Source: Cycas panzhihuaensis (Eukaryota > Cycadophyta). Taken from it: a DNA stretch of 64,000 nt. The stretch covers positions 187,619,741 to 187,683,740 of the forward strand of contig CM041465.1 in NCBI GenBank assembly GCA_023213395.1, written 5' to 3'. This document shows, piece after piece, positions 1 through 9,515 of this stretch (position 1 is its first letter; each line of letters begins with the position of its first letter). A program made the position numbers and the translations under genes. The notes below the pieces were generated by a model, which was not told the origin of the DNA, did no database searches, and saw only the letters and a list, made by a program, of their open reading frames with translations.

Positions 1-600
1 TGCATTTTCTAGTTCCAGTGACACGAAAATAGTTGAAGGGATTTTTGGGGATGATTGGATACTATAGGAAGTTTATAAAGGGATATGCATATATATCAGG
101 GCCTTTGGAGGATTTGTTGAGGAAAGATATAGAATGGGAATGGGGAACAGAACAACAAGAAGCATTTGAGTTTGTGAACTAGGCAATAGCGTCTGCACCT
201 ATTCTACAATTTCTTGATTGGAATAAGATCTTTCATATGCATGTGGGCGTTTCACAATATGCCATTGAGTGCATAATAGCACAATCAAGAGAGAGTAATA
301 ATGATCATCCCATATATTTTGCCCACAAACATTTGACAAGAGATGAACAAAACTATACAACAGTAGAGAGAGAAGGCCTAGGGATGGTATATGTTTTGCA
401 AAAGTTTCTACATTATCAGTGGTTGAATTTGTCTATTTTTTATATGGATCACTAAGTACTCATGTATCTTGTTAATAAACTATTGTTGAGAGGGTGCATT
501 AGCAAGTGGCAAACGATATTCCAAGAATTTACATTCAAGATCATGGTGAAAACCTAGAAAGGTGCATATCATTCTTGACCAATTATCTAGAATCAAAAAT
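1..600 (+). pseudogene. RT thumb and RNase H remnant of G1
   Basis: Reading from base 3, the translation shows the RT thumb/connection pattern LKGFLGMIGYYRKF, then GYAYISGPLEDLL and an EWEW segment, followed by the RNase H start and the pattern DHPIYFAHKHLTRDEQNY. These align column by column with bases 51400-51940 of G3. The first RNase H catalytic Asp, normally in a VDAS motif, reads as Gly here (HVGVS), and stops occur near 98, 180 and 453. The piece would normally degrade the RNA strand of the RNA:DNA hybrid during reverse transcription. It is broken and surely inactive. Confidence 0.85.
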
Positions 601-699
601 GGGAAAAAAGCCACAAGAATAGTAGATAATTTTCCAAATGTATCATTGTACAACATAGAAGTGGTACCAACTAAATGGTATAAGGGGATTCTAGAATAT

Positions 700-1570
700 C
701 TAGCAATAGGGGAGTTGTGACCAGAATTGGATAAAGTAAAGAGAAGACACTTGGTCCAAAGGGTTGGACCTTATTAGCTTATCCAAGGCAAATTATATCA
801 CTTAGGACTGGATGATGTGCTATGCCATTATGTTAAGCCACATGAGATGGAGTAAATAATTGCCCAAGCCCATGACAAAATGGCAGAAGGACATATGGGT
901 AAAGAAACAATATGGAGAAAAGTGTTGATTGTTAGATTTTGGTGGCCAACGATGTTTGAGAACATAAAGAAATGGATCAGAAAAATGCAACTTCTACTAG
1001 AGAACAGGGAAACCAAGTTGCCAAGGCTTTCGACCATTAAATCCATATTGCCATTTGAGAAGTGGGGTCTTGATTTTGTTTGGCCTATTTGACTTGCAGC
1101 TTAATGACCTCAAGCCAAATATATACTGGTGGCCACAGATTACATGACCAAATGGGTGGAAGCGACACCACTAAGAAAGGCAAACATGAACAACACGACA
1201 AGATTCTTATACACAGTAATTATAACACGATCTAGTTGCCCCTTGGAGATAGTGAGTGACCAAGGATTACATTTCTTGAATCAAGTAATGGAAGAGCTAA
1301 CAATGAAATTCTTGATTAGTCACCACATATGCACACCTTACTACCTTAAAGCTAATGGACAAGCAAAAAGTTCAAATAAGATTATCGAGAATTGATTATG
1401 GAAGATCTATGATGTGGGAAGATCTGACTAGGAAAAAAAACTACCATCAATGTACGGACCTTTTCTATGACTTATAAAAGAGCGATGGGCTAGATACCAT
1501 TCTAGTTAGTCTATGGAATGGAAACAATTATTTTGATTGAGTTTGAGATCCTAAGTCTTCGAGTGGCTAT
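700..1570 (+). pseudogene. Integrase remnant of G1
   Basis: The zinc-binding start is visible as GHMGKETIWRKVL followed by WWPTMFENIKKW at about 890-985, with the paired cysteines lost. The catalytic core appears as the segments LDFVWPI near 1070, ATDYMTKWVEA near 1135, VSDQGLHFLNQ near 1255 and ANGQAKSSNKIIEN near 1355. These are the DDE regions of a gypsy integrase; the catalytic Glu of the GQAESSN pattern reads Lys here. Several stops and frame changes break the frame. It aligns with 52300-52900 of G3. Confidence 0.85.
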
Positions 1571-1679
1571 GACTTGTTGACTCAACATTATAGATTCATT
1601 ATGGGAACAACTACAACAACTATTGTAATTAGAGAAAACTCAGTACAAAGCAAGATGGTTATAAAATATTGAGAAAATA

Positions 1680-1905
1680 CAACAAAAAACTTAGAACGAC
1701 TGCCACCTAAAAGCACCCCAGTTTGAGGAAGGAGACTAGGTGGTGTAGTACAATAGCAAATTTTGTATACATCCTGGTAAATTGAAAGTGAGGTGGCTTG
1801 GACCATATATTGTGGACAAGATTTTCACCAATGATTCAGTCCAATTATGAGAGATCGATGGATTGCAATTGCAGACAATGGTAAATCGCAGTTAGTTGAA
1901 ACCCT
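1680..1905 (+). pseudogene. Integrase C-terminal GPY-type module remnant of G1
   Basis: The segment translates in pieces to a KLKVRWLGPYIVDKIF-like pattern near 1780-1825, matching the GPY/F module at 53075-53287 of G3. In gypsy integrases this module follows the catalytic core and helps bind DNA. The downstream untranslated stretch (1905-2030) also aligns with bases after the integrase in G2 and G3, which supports the placement. Frame is broken. Confidence 0.7.
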
Positions 1906-2151
1906 ACCATATATAGGGAGGAAAATCTACTAGGGGAATTGACTGGTTGTATCATAATGTGTTGCTCGAGTTGGAGGCAATGGAGGTTGTCTTGGTACTA
2001 GAAATATGATTCCATTCTAGTACATAAAAGAAAAAATACCAATTAAAAAAAAAAAAAACATAACGCAAATCATGCATCTAAGCAAAGTCATGAAATATGA
2101 TATGGAAAAATATTTACAAAAAAAAAAGAAAGATAATAAACAAGAACAAAA

Positions 2152-2202
<51 letters not shown>

Positions 2203-2653
2203 TATAAAGAGGGAATTAATAAAAAAAGAAGAGTAAATGTTCCTAAAAAATACATTATGTGTTCCAAAAGGAATGACATCAGGAACGTATAGACCAAAGA
2301 ACACAATACATGAGTTTACACTATGCATCCTTGTTAATGTTTTGGCGGGAATGTACAATAGAATGCATAATATTAAATGCAAATAACCAACTCATTCTTC
2401 GCATTTCGATGAAAGCGAGTTCTAAGTGATCAACACCACTATGTGAAAATAATTTGGGTAGCTTGGCAAACAATCAAGAAGTGGAAATTTCATATGTTTT
2501 AGAGGCAAACGCACATAATGCATAATAGACGCATAACGACAAAGTATTTCCACATCAGAATGCATCTCAGGTTTTTATCCAATAAACCTTAGCTTTTTGT
2601 ATTTCGCCTTGTTATTGGTAGACATAACTTGCTATCTTTTTCATCTGCCCAAT
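1906..2653. other. Non-coding spacer between integrase and extra ORF in G1
   Basis: AT-rich stretch without a supported gene. It starts with a segment shared with G2 and G3 (a GGTTGTA...GTTG...GAGGCAA pattern), then has A-runs and an AT dinucleotide tract. The corresponding 0.8 kb spacer of G3 (53288-54117) carries GTACG-rich tandem repeats that are not recognisable here. Confidence 0.6.
2153..2198. repeat. (TA)n microsatellite
   Basis: About 23 uninterrupted TA units inside the AT-rich spacer of G1. Apparent reading frames across it on the minus strand are low-complexity Tyr/Ile artefacts. Confidence 0.97.
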
Positions 2654-3745
2654 ATGAAAATTGCAAGTCGCCAAGAGAACTATCTGCCAAAACTAAGGGT
2701 AGAATTGGAAGGAGTGCTAGCATCTTGCAGAGCCAAGATTCGACAAGCCAGATGGGGGGAATATATCCATCTGGAGATGATGAAGTGAAAATTGTTGGAA
2801 CTGAAAAACAATATAGGGCATGTTCAATTAGCCAATGATGTAGTGCATGCCCTAATAGGACTTCCCAAGGAGGGAGATGTCCCAACTGCTACAAGACGAT
2901 TTGAAGTTGATCATGAGATTTGGGTTTGAGAAATGTGCAAAGAGCACCCTCAAATATTCTTTGTCAGCATTAAAATTATAGATATCAAAGATATCATATT
3001 GTAGTGTGGCCAAAGTGATTATTACTCGATTTTTATTTAAACAAAAATGCACATACATTCCAGGGGGAATGATGCTTACACTACCTCAAGTTTTTGATGG
3101 GGTGCAACTAAATTGGTTTGAATTCTTGGCAGCCAACATCAAGCAACTTGCGGAAATAAACATTCATCCCTTTCGACATCCTTCATTGCTATTTGTTGCC
3201 CTTTTACATCAATGTCTAGGGGTGCAACCAACACAACAACCCATCCAACAAGGAGAACCATTGATAAAACAATGGGTGACAACATTTCCGTGCAAGATTC
3301 AATATATGAATATAAAAAGAAGGGTAAAAAAGGAGGTGTTGAAGATACTTAAATGGCTACAACAAGCATCGGCTATCCTATTTATCATTGCTTCAAATAG
3401 ATGGTGAAAAAGAATGTTAAATAAAGGTGAGGAGTAGCAATAGAAGAAGAAGGAGAAGAAATAGAATCGGAGTCCTCATTAGGGGAATCGGCACTAGCAA
3501 AGGAGGAATTTCCTCTTATCACAGAACCATGAGAAGAATCCTCCCAACAACAGTTTTCCATGGAGGGAAAAGGGAAACAAATTATTCAAATGGTGGAGGA
3601 ATTAGAGGCAAAATGCAAAGTAGGAATTGTCACTTTATGAGAAAATTGAAGGAGAAAGATGCCATCATTGCCACCCTCACATAAATTAATGAAGACATGT
3701 TGAAGGCCAATGAGTCTACCAGAAATCCAGGACTGCAAGAGTAGT
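2654..3745 (+). pseudogene. Extra sense-strand ORF after integrase (aORF), copy G1
   Basis: A decayed coding region lies between integrase and the 3' LTR and is homologous to the ORF at 54118-55188 in G3. Shared patterns, in order, are RAKIRQARWGEYI, ALIGLPKEGDVPTATRR, FEVDHEIW, CTYIPGGMM, NWFEFLAANIKQ, HPSLLFVALLHQC, EPLIKQWVTTFP and the C-terminal KEKDAIIATLT. Similarity is spread over the full length and shows mainly in the protein, which points to a protein-coding past in both copies. No catalytic motif is visible; the C-terminus looks like a coiled coil. It may be analogous to the accessory ORFs known from other plant Ty3/gypsy elements. Function unknown. Confidence 0.75.
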
Positions 3746-3762
3746 GTTGATTCAAGGTGAGA

Positions 3763-3827
3763 TGGAGGAGACTAAACCCAAAATTTTGAGCAAGGATGCT
3801 TAACCATTTATGTTGATCCAAGATAGA
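3763..3827 (+). promoter_or_regulatory. Conserved pre-LTR box with stem-loop (G1)
   Basis: The bases just before the 3' LTR match the same position in G2 and G3: CAAAATTTTGAGCAAGGATGC, then TTGATCC and AGATAGA up to the LTR start. The stem TTGAGC/GCTTAA with loop AAGGAT (3786-3803) is the G1 version of a hairpin also present in the other two copies. The purine-rich GATAGA next to the LTR is the probable plus-strand primer region. Confidence 0.7.
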
Positions 3828-4636
3828 TGTTGGAGTTAAACTTAGTACCTATGCACCCTGGACAATGGAAAAATAGAAATATGTGTCTAACATGGCATGG
3901 TGAGTGCAAGAATGCATCAACAAACATTCATACAAAGGAACACATGGTGAAAACTAGTGAATTATGCTAGGAAAAAGCTCCCAACGAATGCTTGATAAGG
4001 TGCATTGTAGAATGGAATGCAACATAGTTGGGAACACATGCAGAACACATATCGAGGAATGCATGCAATAATTGAAGAGATAAGTTCCAGGCATGTTGAT
4101 GTCATCATTACACGTGTTTGTATGGTCATATGGCTAAATAGTGTGTTAAAAGACATATTAATGAGTTATCATGAAAAGGTGTATTTTGTTATGAAATGGA
4201 ATGGTTGCGACTATAAGTCACAACCATTCCTTGAAAAGTCATGTAAATTGGTATTTATGGGTTATCTCTCCTCCTTGTTGGTGTGAGAGCCTAGTATATT
4301 GTGATGGTGATTATGTTTCTAGTGAGAAGGATCCATATGATGACGTATAAGCAATCAAAACAATGATATTGCTTAATAAAATCAAAGTTACATGGAAACT
4401 ATGTATCATGTGTATGATTATGATGGATGTATGATGCTATGAGTGATGTTATGATGATGTTGTGATATTATTAGGATGTTGTAATGACATTATTATGGTG
4501 TATTGATGGATTTATGATTGTATATGATGTATGCATATGTGTTATGAGACCTACATGTTTATATAACCCTAGATGGATTGTTGAAAGTGACTCATTGACA
4601 AGTGTGGTTATCAAGGGGCTGGAAAGTAGGCCAACA
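3828..4636 (+). repeat. 3' LTR of G1
   Basis: Begins TGTTGGAG and ends CCAACA, giving the usual TG...CA ends. It is strongly diverged from the LTRs of G2 and G3, but shared landmarks stay in order: a large hairpin at 4198-4230, TTATGGGTTATCTC, a GTGAGAGCC segment, TTGCTTAATAAAAT plus AGTTACATGGAAA near 4370, and GACAAGTGT just before the end. Length 809 bp compares well with 829-841 bp in the other copies. No partner LTR is in the window. Confidence 0.75.
4198..4230 (+). promoter_or_regulatory. LTR hairpin (G1)
   Basis: Inverted repeat GGAATGGTTGCGAC / GTCACAACCATTCC around a TATAA loop. Fourteen pairs with one mismatch. The inner nine pairs occupy the same place as the GGTTATGAC/GTCATAACC hairpin in the LTRs of G2 and G3; one A-T pair there is a G-C pair here. 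Confidence 0.8.
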
Positions 4637-5440
4637 TGGTTCAAAGGTAAGGATTAAAAATTAATATTAGAATATTTTATATTCTTTTAAAATTTCCTTC
4701 ATCTTTCAAAGTTCATTTATTTATTTTTAAAATTTTTTCATGTTGTTATCTTTTCTATACTCAATTTGATTTCACTACTTTTTACTTTTATTACTTCGAT
4801 AGATTTTGACTCCCCTTTCATAGCATTATTTTAGCACATTTTCATTTTATTTTTCATCTTTATATTCTTGAGTTGTTTTTTGTATAATTAGATTTTTCTT
4901 CAAAACTTTTGTTCCATTTTCCAATAAATTATTGCTCTTTTTTGTCACTTTCATATTTCTCTGTTCAATCAATAATTATTATTCGAATGCATGAATTCAT
5001 CAATTAGGATTTTATTTTTCATCGCAGTTATTATAATGGATTAGTTTAATTCCATTGGTTTATTAATTAAATATTTGTCTTTTTTTTCCTTTTCTCTTTT
5101 AGACCATAGTGATTGTTGTTCCATTCCCCATTTATTTTGTCCTCACCTTGGGTCATCCTTTTAAACACCCTATTCTCATGCAAATTAGTTTCACTTTTAG
5201 TCTACCATTGTGTAGGGAAGGAGGATTAGAAAGCATTCAAGAGAACCTACAAAACATTGGGTAGTCATTTGCAACTTGCCCTCGGATTATTGGGCTATTC
5301 AATCTAGACTCTTTGTTTTCCACAATTCATATGGCAATCATGGACATATGATATCTAAATTATTATAAGAGCCTCTTTGCAGAATACCAAAAGGTAATTA
5401 TAATCAACTCTTACTTTAATTGCTTACAAGCCCTCCAAAC
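4637..5440. other. AT-rich non-coding stretch
   Basis: I see no gene, RNA or repeat boundary here. The sequence is T-rich on the plus strand, without long open frames. It is flanking DNA of G1 or the leader of the old element whose gag remnant follows. Confidence 0.6.
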
Positions 5441-5945
5441 ACATAAGAAAATGTTCAAAAAATTGGCAATCCAATGTTTCAACAAGAAACAAAATTCTCA
5501 CAAATTGGGAGTTTGGATTCAATATATGGAACACACTTTTCGATTCATAGAAATTGAGGATAGCAAGAAGGTTCCTCTTGCCACCAAGCACCTAGACAAC
5601 ATCTTATGTGAATGGCAATAAAGCTTAGAAAAGGACCAAGTTCACAAATCAAACCCCATCATGGGAGGAGTTTGTTAGGTTATGCATAGAGAAGTTTGAC
5701 ATCAAACATAGATTACTACTATGACTTAAGAAGGTTAAGGCAAATAGGATTGGTAAAAGAATATAAAGAGTCCTTTATGAGATTAGTGTATGTCATTGAT
5801 GATGTTCCTAAGGATAGGCTAATTTAGTTATACATCAACAAACTTTCCATGAACATCCAAACAAATGTCCATGTTGTGGATCCACTTGATCTAAACAAGG
5901 CCACGAGTTTAGCTTATAGATTTGAAAAGAAGGTCCACAGCTTAT
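5440..5945 (+). pseudogene. Gypsy-type gag remnant
   Basis: Pieces in shifting frames show a Retrotrans_gag-like pattern: WIQYMEHTFRFIEIED near 5515, VPLATKHLDNILCEW near 5570, then LYINKLSMNIQTNV and LNKATSLAYRFEKKV near 5830-5935. This resembles the capsid part of chromovirus-type gag (a W...ME..F....I start and a final A..LA...E.K helix). It is unlike the gag of G2/G3. Many stops. It may belong to the element into whose LTR the large Tat-like element later inserted, but that link is not shown. Confidence 0.65.
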
Positions 5946-6400
5946 GTAAAGTGTTATGTACTTGCCCCTCCTAATGGAGTAAGGTGCATTTAAAAATATG
6001 TATTTTGAAATTATGGTCTTAGAATAAATGGAATCAACTTGTGAAACATGTATCACAGAATAGAGCTTTTCATTGGCTTCAAAATAAGTGGTCGGGTTCC
6101 AAATGGACATCACATAAGGAAGTTACACCAGTTTGGAGTTTTCAGTTCTAAGCATAGATTATTGAAGGCCAACTTCACTTTAATTTATCAATTATCTTCA
6201 AGGATGACCCTAGTCTAAGATATCATGGGATTTTGGCGAAAACTAGATATACAAATATATATAAGGAGTGCTTGGGTCATTTGGAAGGTTAGGCTTTTGG
6301 AGTTTCTCTATTTTCTTCTCTCTTTTGGGAGGAGGCTTTATTTTTAGAGACCCCCTTCCCTCGAAGAGGGGCAAGCTTTTGTAGAAGACTATTGTGGAAG
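5946..6400. other. Non-coding flank of the long-LTR element
   Basis: No gene found. The last five bases, GGAAG (6396-6400), pair with AGAAG at 36124-36128 as a probable target duplication of the 6401-36123 element. The continuation of this flank at 36129 runs into an LTR end and a Met-type primer site, so this stretch probably includes the first part of an older LTR. Confidence 0.55.
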
Positions 6401-8126
6401 TGTTACTCACTAATGGGTACATACCAAACTTTTGAACAAGCTTGTTTTGTTTATCATTTTCACTTGGTAACAATCTTTGCAGCACAAAGATGATCCAAGT
6501 AAGAATGGGAAAGAGAATAGATTCTTCTTGTAATAAGAGTTAATCAAATGAGTTTATACTTTTGAACTAAGAGAAAAATTGATTTGAAGTAGCCAAAAAC
6601 TTGAAAGTAGATCTTGAAGAAGGCTGGCAAGTTCGAGCACAAAAAGAATGTGGAAAAGGGTTATGCCATTCATCCATGCCTTGCATCCTACACAAAAGGA
6701 ATAATAAGTTGAAAAGGAATGCTTCTAAGTGCAGGCTACAAGAAAAGGCGAGACAACTAGGAGATTCCAACTATTGAATCAAGTTGAGTGAAAGCATCAT
6801 AGCCGTTCATGTTAAGGAGCTTGGAAAGAATGATGTGAATTAATGATTAAATCCTAAATGTTAGATCTATGTGATTAGCCTAATCCCCATTGTCAAAATA
6901 GAGAAAAAGGGGAAGCCTTCAAAGTTAACACTTAAAAATTTTTGAAAAATTGTCTCGTGTATGGCATCCCACAAGGGAAGCTTACAAGTCAATGCGGGGC
7001 TTGCCTAAGGTGCAAGTATGTGTTTGAATGAATGAAGACTCTGTGTCCCTTGTCTTGCAACTTGCTACCAAACAAACAATGCTTCAAATCTCAACTCAGG
7101 TATGTGGGTGTAGGTGTGGTCCCACCATGACGAGGTGAATTTTCACTAATTCGAGGTGGATTTGCATTAATTTGTCCACTCAACTTGTTGATTATCCCAT
7201 TAGTCCTACATTTGTTACTTTAAGCATGTGAATTTAATTCACTCCCTCCCTTTTCATTCTTTTGAGTCAATCATCGATCATCTCATCTCTCTAAATCAGC
7301 CATTGATCATCTCATTATTACACATAGTCGGCCCTAGAAATTCTCAAAATTTCCACAGGTGAGAAATTTCAATTAATACCAAAGCAGCATGAGGATTATC
7401 TAACAGTGAGCGTTCTTACTCTATGCACTACTGCCTATGTCTGATGTTGCTTATTGCCTATACTTTCTCTTATCTCATGATAGCTCAACTAAGTTTTTAG
7501 GATGGAAGACTAAAAATCCTTCAACTTAAATGGTCATGAATGCTCATAACAACTTGAAGTTGGACTTGTCTACTATATATGATGAAGATACCTCGACCAT
7601 GAGGAGACTAGGAGGATGTGGCTTGCTTCAAATAGGCTGCATGATAGACACAATGCTTATTCTCTATATTATCAAGGTGGGTGATGCTTAGTTTGACAAA
7701 GATAATAAGAGAATCCATGGTAGGGAAAACAAATCCTTTTGCAATCTTGCCCTGTCGCACTATGAGAGGATTTTGGCGCTTCCAATGTCCACTAAGAAAC
7801 TGTCTCCTAATGAAATTTTCTATGATTGAAAGAAAGGTAACTCTGAACAATAGAGTTGTTGAGCATCATTCATATCTCTTTGAGGGAAAAAGGAAACTTG
7901 AAAAGGAAGAAAAATGAAGAACAAAGAGACAAAAGCTCATCATTAGAGAGTAAAAGAAAAGTGAGATAACAAGTAGAGGATACATGTTTCACACTTGCAC
8001 ACTGGGGAGGTTTTTTGAGTACCAACAACTATAAAGTAAATACAAAGGAAGGTAAAGTGAGAAACCCAAGCTAGGATAAAACTCTAACTACTTCAGTTGA
8101 TCTTGACAAAGAATTAGTTGGGCCAT
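6401..8126 (+). repeat. 5' LTR of the Tat-like element, first part
   Basis: Starts TGTTACTCACTAATGGGTAC and aligns with 21627-23373 of the 3' LTR over its whole length with many point changes and small gaps. Ends at the GCCAT target site (8122-8126) of the G2 insertion. A purine-rich run (AAGTAAGGAGG) precedes the matching start at 21627, as expected for a polypurine tract before a 3' LTR. Confidence 0.85.
7540..8040 (+). pseudogene. Coding-like segment inside the long 5' LTR
   Basis: In pieces the translation reads LKLDLSTIYDEDTSTMRR, then TMLILYIIKV, FDKDNKRIHG, and further on KLSPNEIFYD and a charged LFEGKRKLEKEEK segment. The same series, more open, is in the 3' LTR at 22800-23330. Because the two LTRs were identical at insertion, agreement between them is not proof of selection. 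I recognise no family. It could be a small gene captured into the LTR or the 5' part of a leader ORF. Function unknown. Confidence 0.4.
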
Positions 8127-8955
8127 TGTTGGGACATATTGTGACACATAGGCCTTGAGGAAGACGGAATACAGACTTGTATGAACCAAAGGAATGTAGG
8201 TACAAACCGTACGGAGGTATGCACGAGGTGAAACAGTGGAAAAACCAACATTCTGGGTACGTATGACAGGTGCGTACCTAGAACGGGTGCGCAACACAGA
8301 TACATACCAGTGGCAGAACGAAAATAGACGGAAGCGGTACGCATGACAAGGACCGGTGGAAGCACGGAGAGGCTGTCAGACGTGCGTCTTACGTCTGAGG
8401 CAGGATTAAGGCATTGGTTAAGGTGTAACCAATGACTAATGAAAAAATGCGCTTGATCGAAGAATGCGGTTATGACAATCATAACCCTTCAGCCAAAAGG
8501 TATGAAGAGGCACATTTAAGGAAGCACGCAAGGACCATTCGGTTAGGGTGAGAGCCGAATATTCAGGGTACGCAATGGTGCGGATGCCAGTACGTATGAT
8601 AGCCAATTGGAGCCGTGTATATTGATGAGTACCATCTGGGTATGCATGTAACAAAAGTGTGTATGCTGCTGGAATGCACAAGAATGCATTTCAGCCCTCT
8701 ATATAATCAAACTTATTGCTTAATGGAAAGAAGAGTTACGTGGAAAACTGTGTATTCTCTGTGTTTATGAAGATGGAATGCTGAATGTGCTGATTTACGT
8801 ACTCTTGTAACTTCGTGATATAATTCTATGGAAACATTAAATAATCATGGAAAATATGTGGATAACCATGTTGACTGTATCCTAACTAGACTATAGCACA
8901 GTAACCTTGACAAGTGTACCTTTCCCATAAGTGCAGTGGGAAATCTGAGTCAACA
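8127..8955 (+). repeat. 5' LTR of G2
   Basis: Begins TGTTGGGACATATTG and ends GAGTCAACA. It pairs with 13128-13968 over the full length with scattered, mostly transitional differences. It is rich in GTACG/CGTAC words and carries the GGTTATGA/TCATAACC hairpin at 8468-8486. Confidence 0.93.
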
Positions 8956-8956
8956 T

Positions 8957-8969
8957 TGGTTTCGTTGCC
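8957..8969 (+). promoter_or_regulatory. Primer-binding site, tRNA-Glu type (G2)
   Basis: TGGTTTCGTTGCC follows the LTR end by one base. It differs at one position from the complement of the 3' end of plant tRNA-Glu (which ends GGCAACGGAACCA). The G3 copy matches all 13 bases. Confidence 0.8.
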
Positions 8970-9083
8970 TACGTCCATTGAGGAGGGACAGGGCCCAGGA
9001 GTCTCAAAAAGAGGAATGCGTAAAAGGCAGAGGACCCTGGCTGTCATCGTGATGGCAGGCTGTAACTAAGCCTCCGGCAGCCA

Positions 9084-9515
9084 ATGCCACCTAAGAGGCC
9101 TTCAAAGGTGGAAGAGCCACAAAAGGATACTTCACCCAAAGGAAAGGAAACAAGCAGACAAAGGGCATTACGATGGTCGAAGGAATCAAAACTGAGAAGG
9201 GCAAGGAGATTAAGTTTGCAGAACAACGAGATTAAGGGACAGTCCGTTGAAGAATCTAAGGCAAGTGGAGCCCAGACACCTCAAGAACAAGAAGAGGGAA
9301 CTAATGGCGAACGTATGGTATTAACACCAGCCCCAATCAAAGATGACCTATTTAGCCCAGAATATGAAGAAAAATCAAAGGTGAATGAGGAACATAAACA
9401 AACTTTAAAAGAGGGAAGTATACCTGTGAAGGACAGTCCGAAGGACCTAAGTGACAGCGAGAAGAAGGCGGAGGAAGGTCCCTCGGCATATTGGGAAAAT
9501 AAGCTCACAAGATGA
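9084..9515 (+). CDS. First ORF of G2 (basic/acidic leader protein before capsid)
   Basis: A 143-codon ORF starts with MPPKRPSKVEE about 115 bases after the primer site. The N-terminal third is Lys/Arg-rich, the rest is Glu/Ser/Pro-rich with LTPAPIKDDLFSPEYEE and ends GPSAYWENKLTR. It has no recognised domain and looks intrinsically disordered. The same start is in G3 (46549), where a small indel near 46620 shifts the frame, and there too a stop follows the final Arg. The stop overlaps the next ATG (ATGA at 9512), so it could be a separate first protein or the N-terminus of gag. Role unknown. Confidence 0.65.
   Translation: MPPKRPSKVEEPQKDTSPKGKETSRQRALRWSKESKLRRARRLSLQNNEIKGQSVEESKASGAQTPQEQEEGTNGERMVLTPAPIKDDLFSPEYEEKSKVNEEHKQTLKEGSIPVKDSPKDLSDSEKKAEEGPSAYWENKLTR

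Larger units (their letters stand above)
1..4636 (+). mobile_element. Ty3/gypsy element copy G1, 3' half, left end outside window
   Basis: This is the 3' part of a decayed non-chromoviral Ty3/gypsy retrotransposon. In order it shows the end of RT, RNase H, integrase, the integrase C-terminal GPY module, an AT-rich spacer, an extra ORF, a conserved pre-LTR box and a 3' LTR ending at 4636. The order and the residue patterns match G3 (45573-56126) throughout, so G1 is an older, more diverged member of the same lineage. Its 5' LTR and gag lie outside the window, so no target duplication can be tested. Every coding part carries stops and frameshifts; the element cannot be autonomous. Lineage placement near Tat/Athila rather than chromoviruses is inferred from RT and protease motifs in the better preserved relative G3. 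Confidence 0.85.

Noticed and set aside
2017-2382. Minus-strand open frames with long Tyr/Ile runs
   Set aside because: They are translations of the (TA)n microsatellite and flanking AT-rich DNA.
4630-4645. TGGTTC after the G1 3' LTR as a primer-binding site
   Set aside because: Only six bases match the Glu-type site and no internal sequence of the family follows; this is flanking DNA.
8088-8681. Several overlapping minus-strand ORFs in the G2 LTR (and the matching ones near 13000-13690, 45541-46136 and 55057-55855)
   Set aside because: They recur only because the LTR sequence recurs, have no domain, differ in length between copies and lie antisense to the element.
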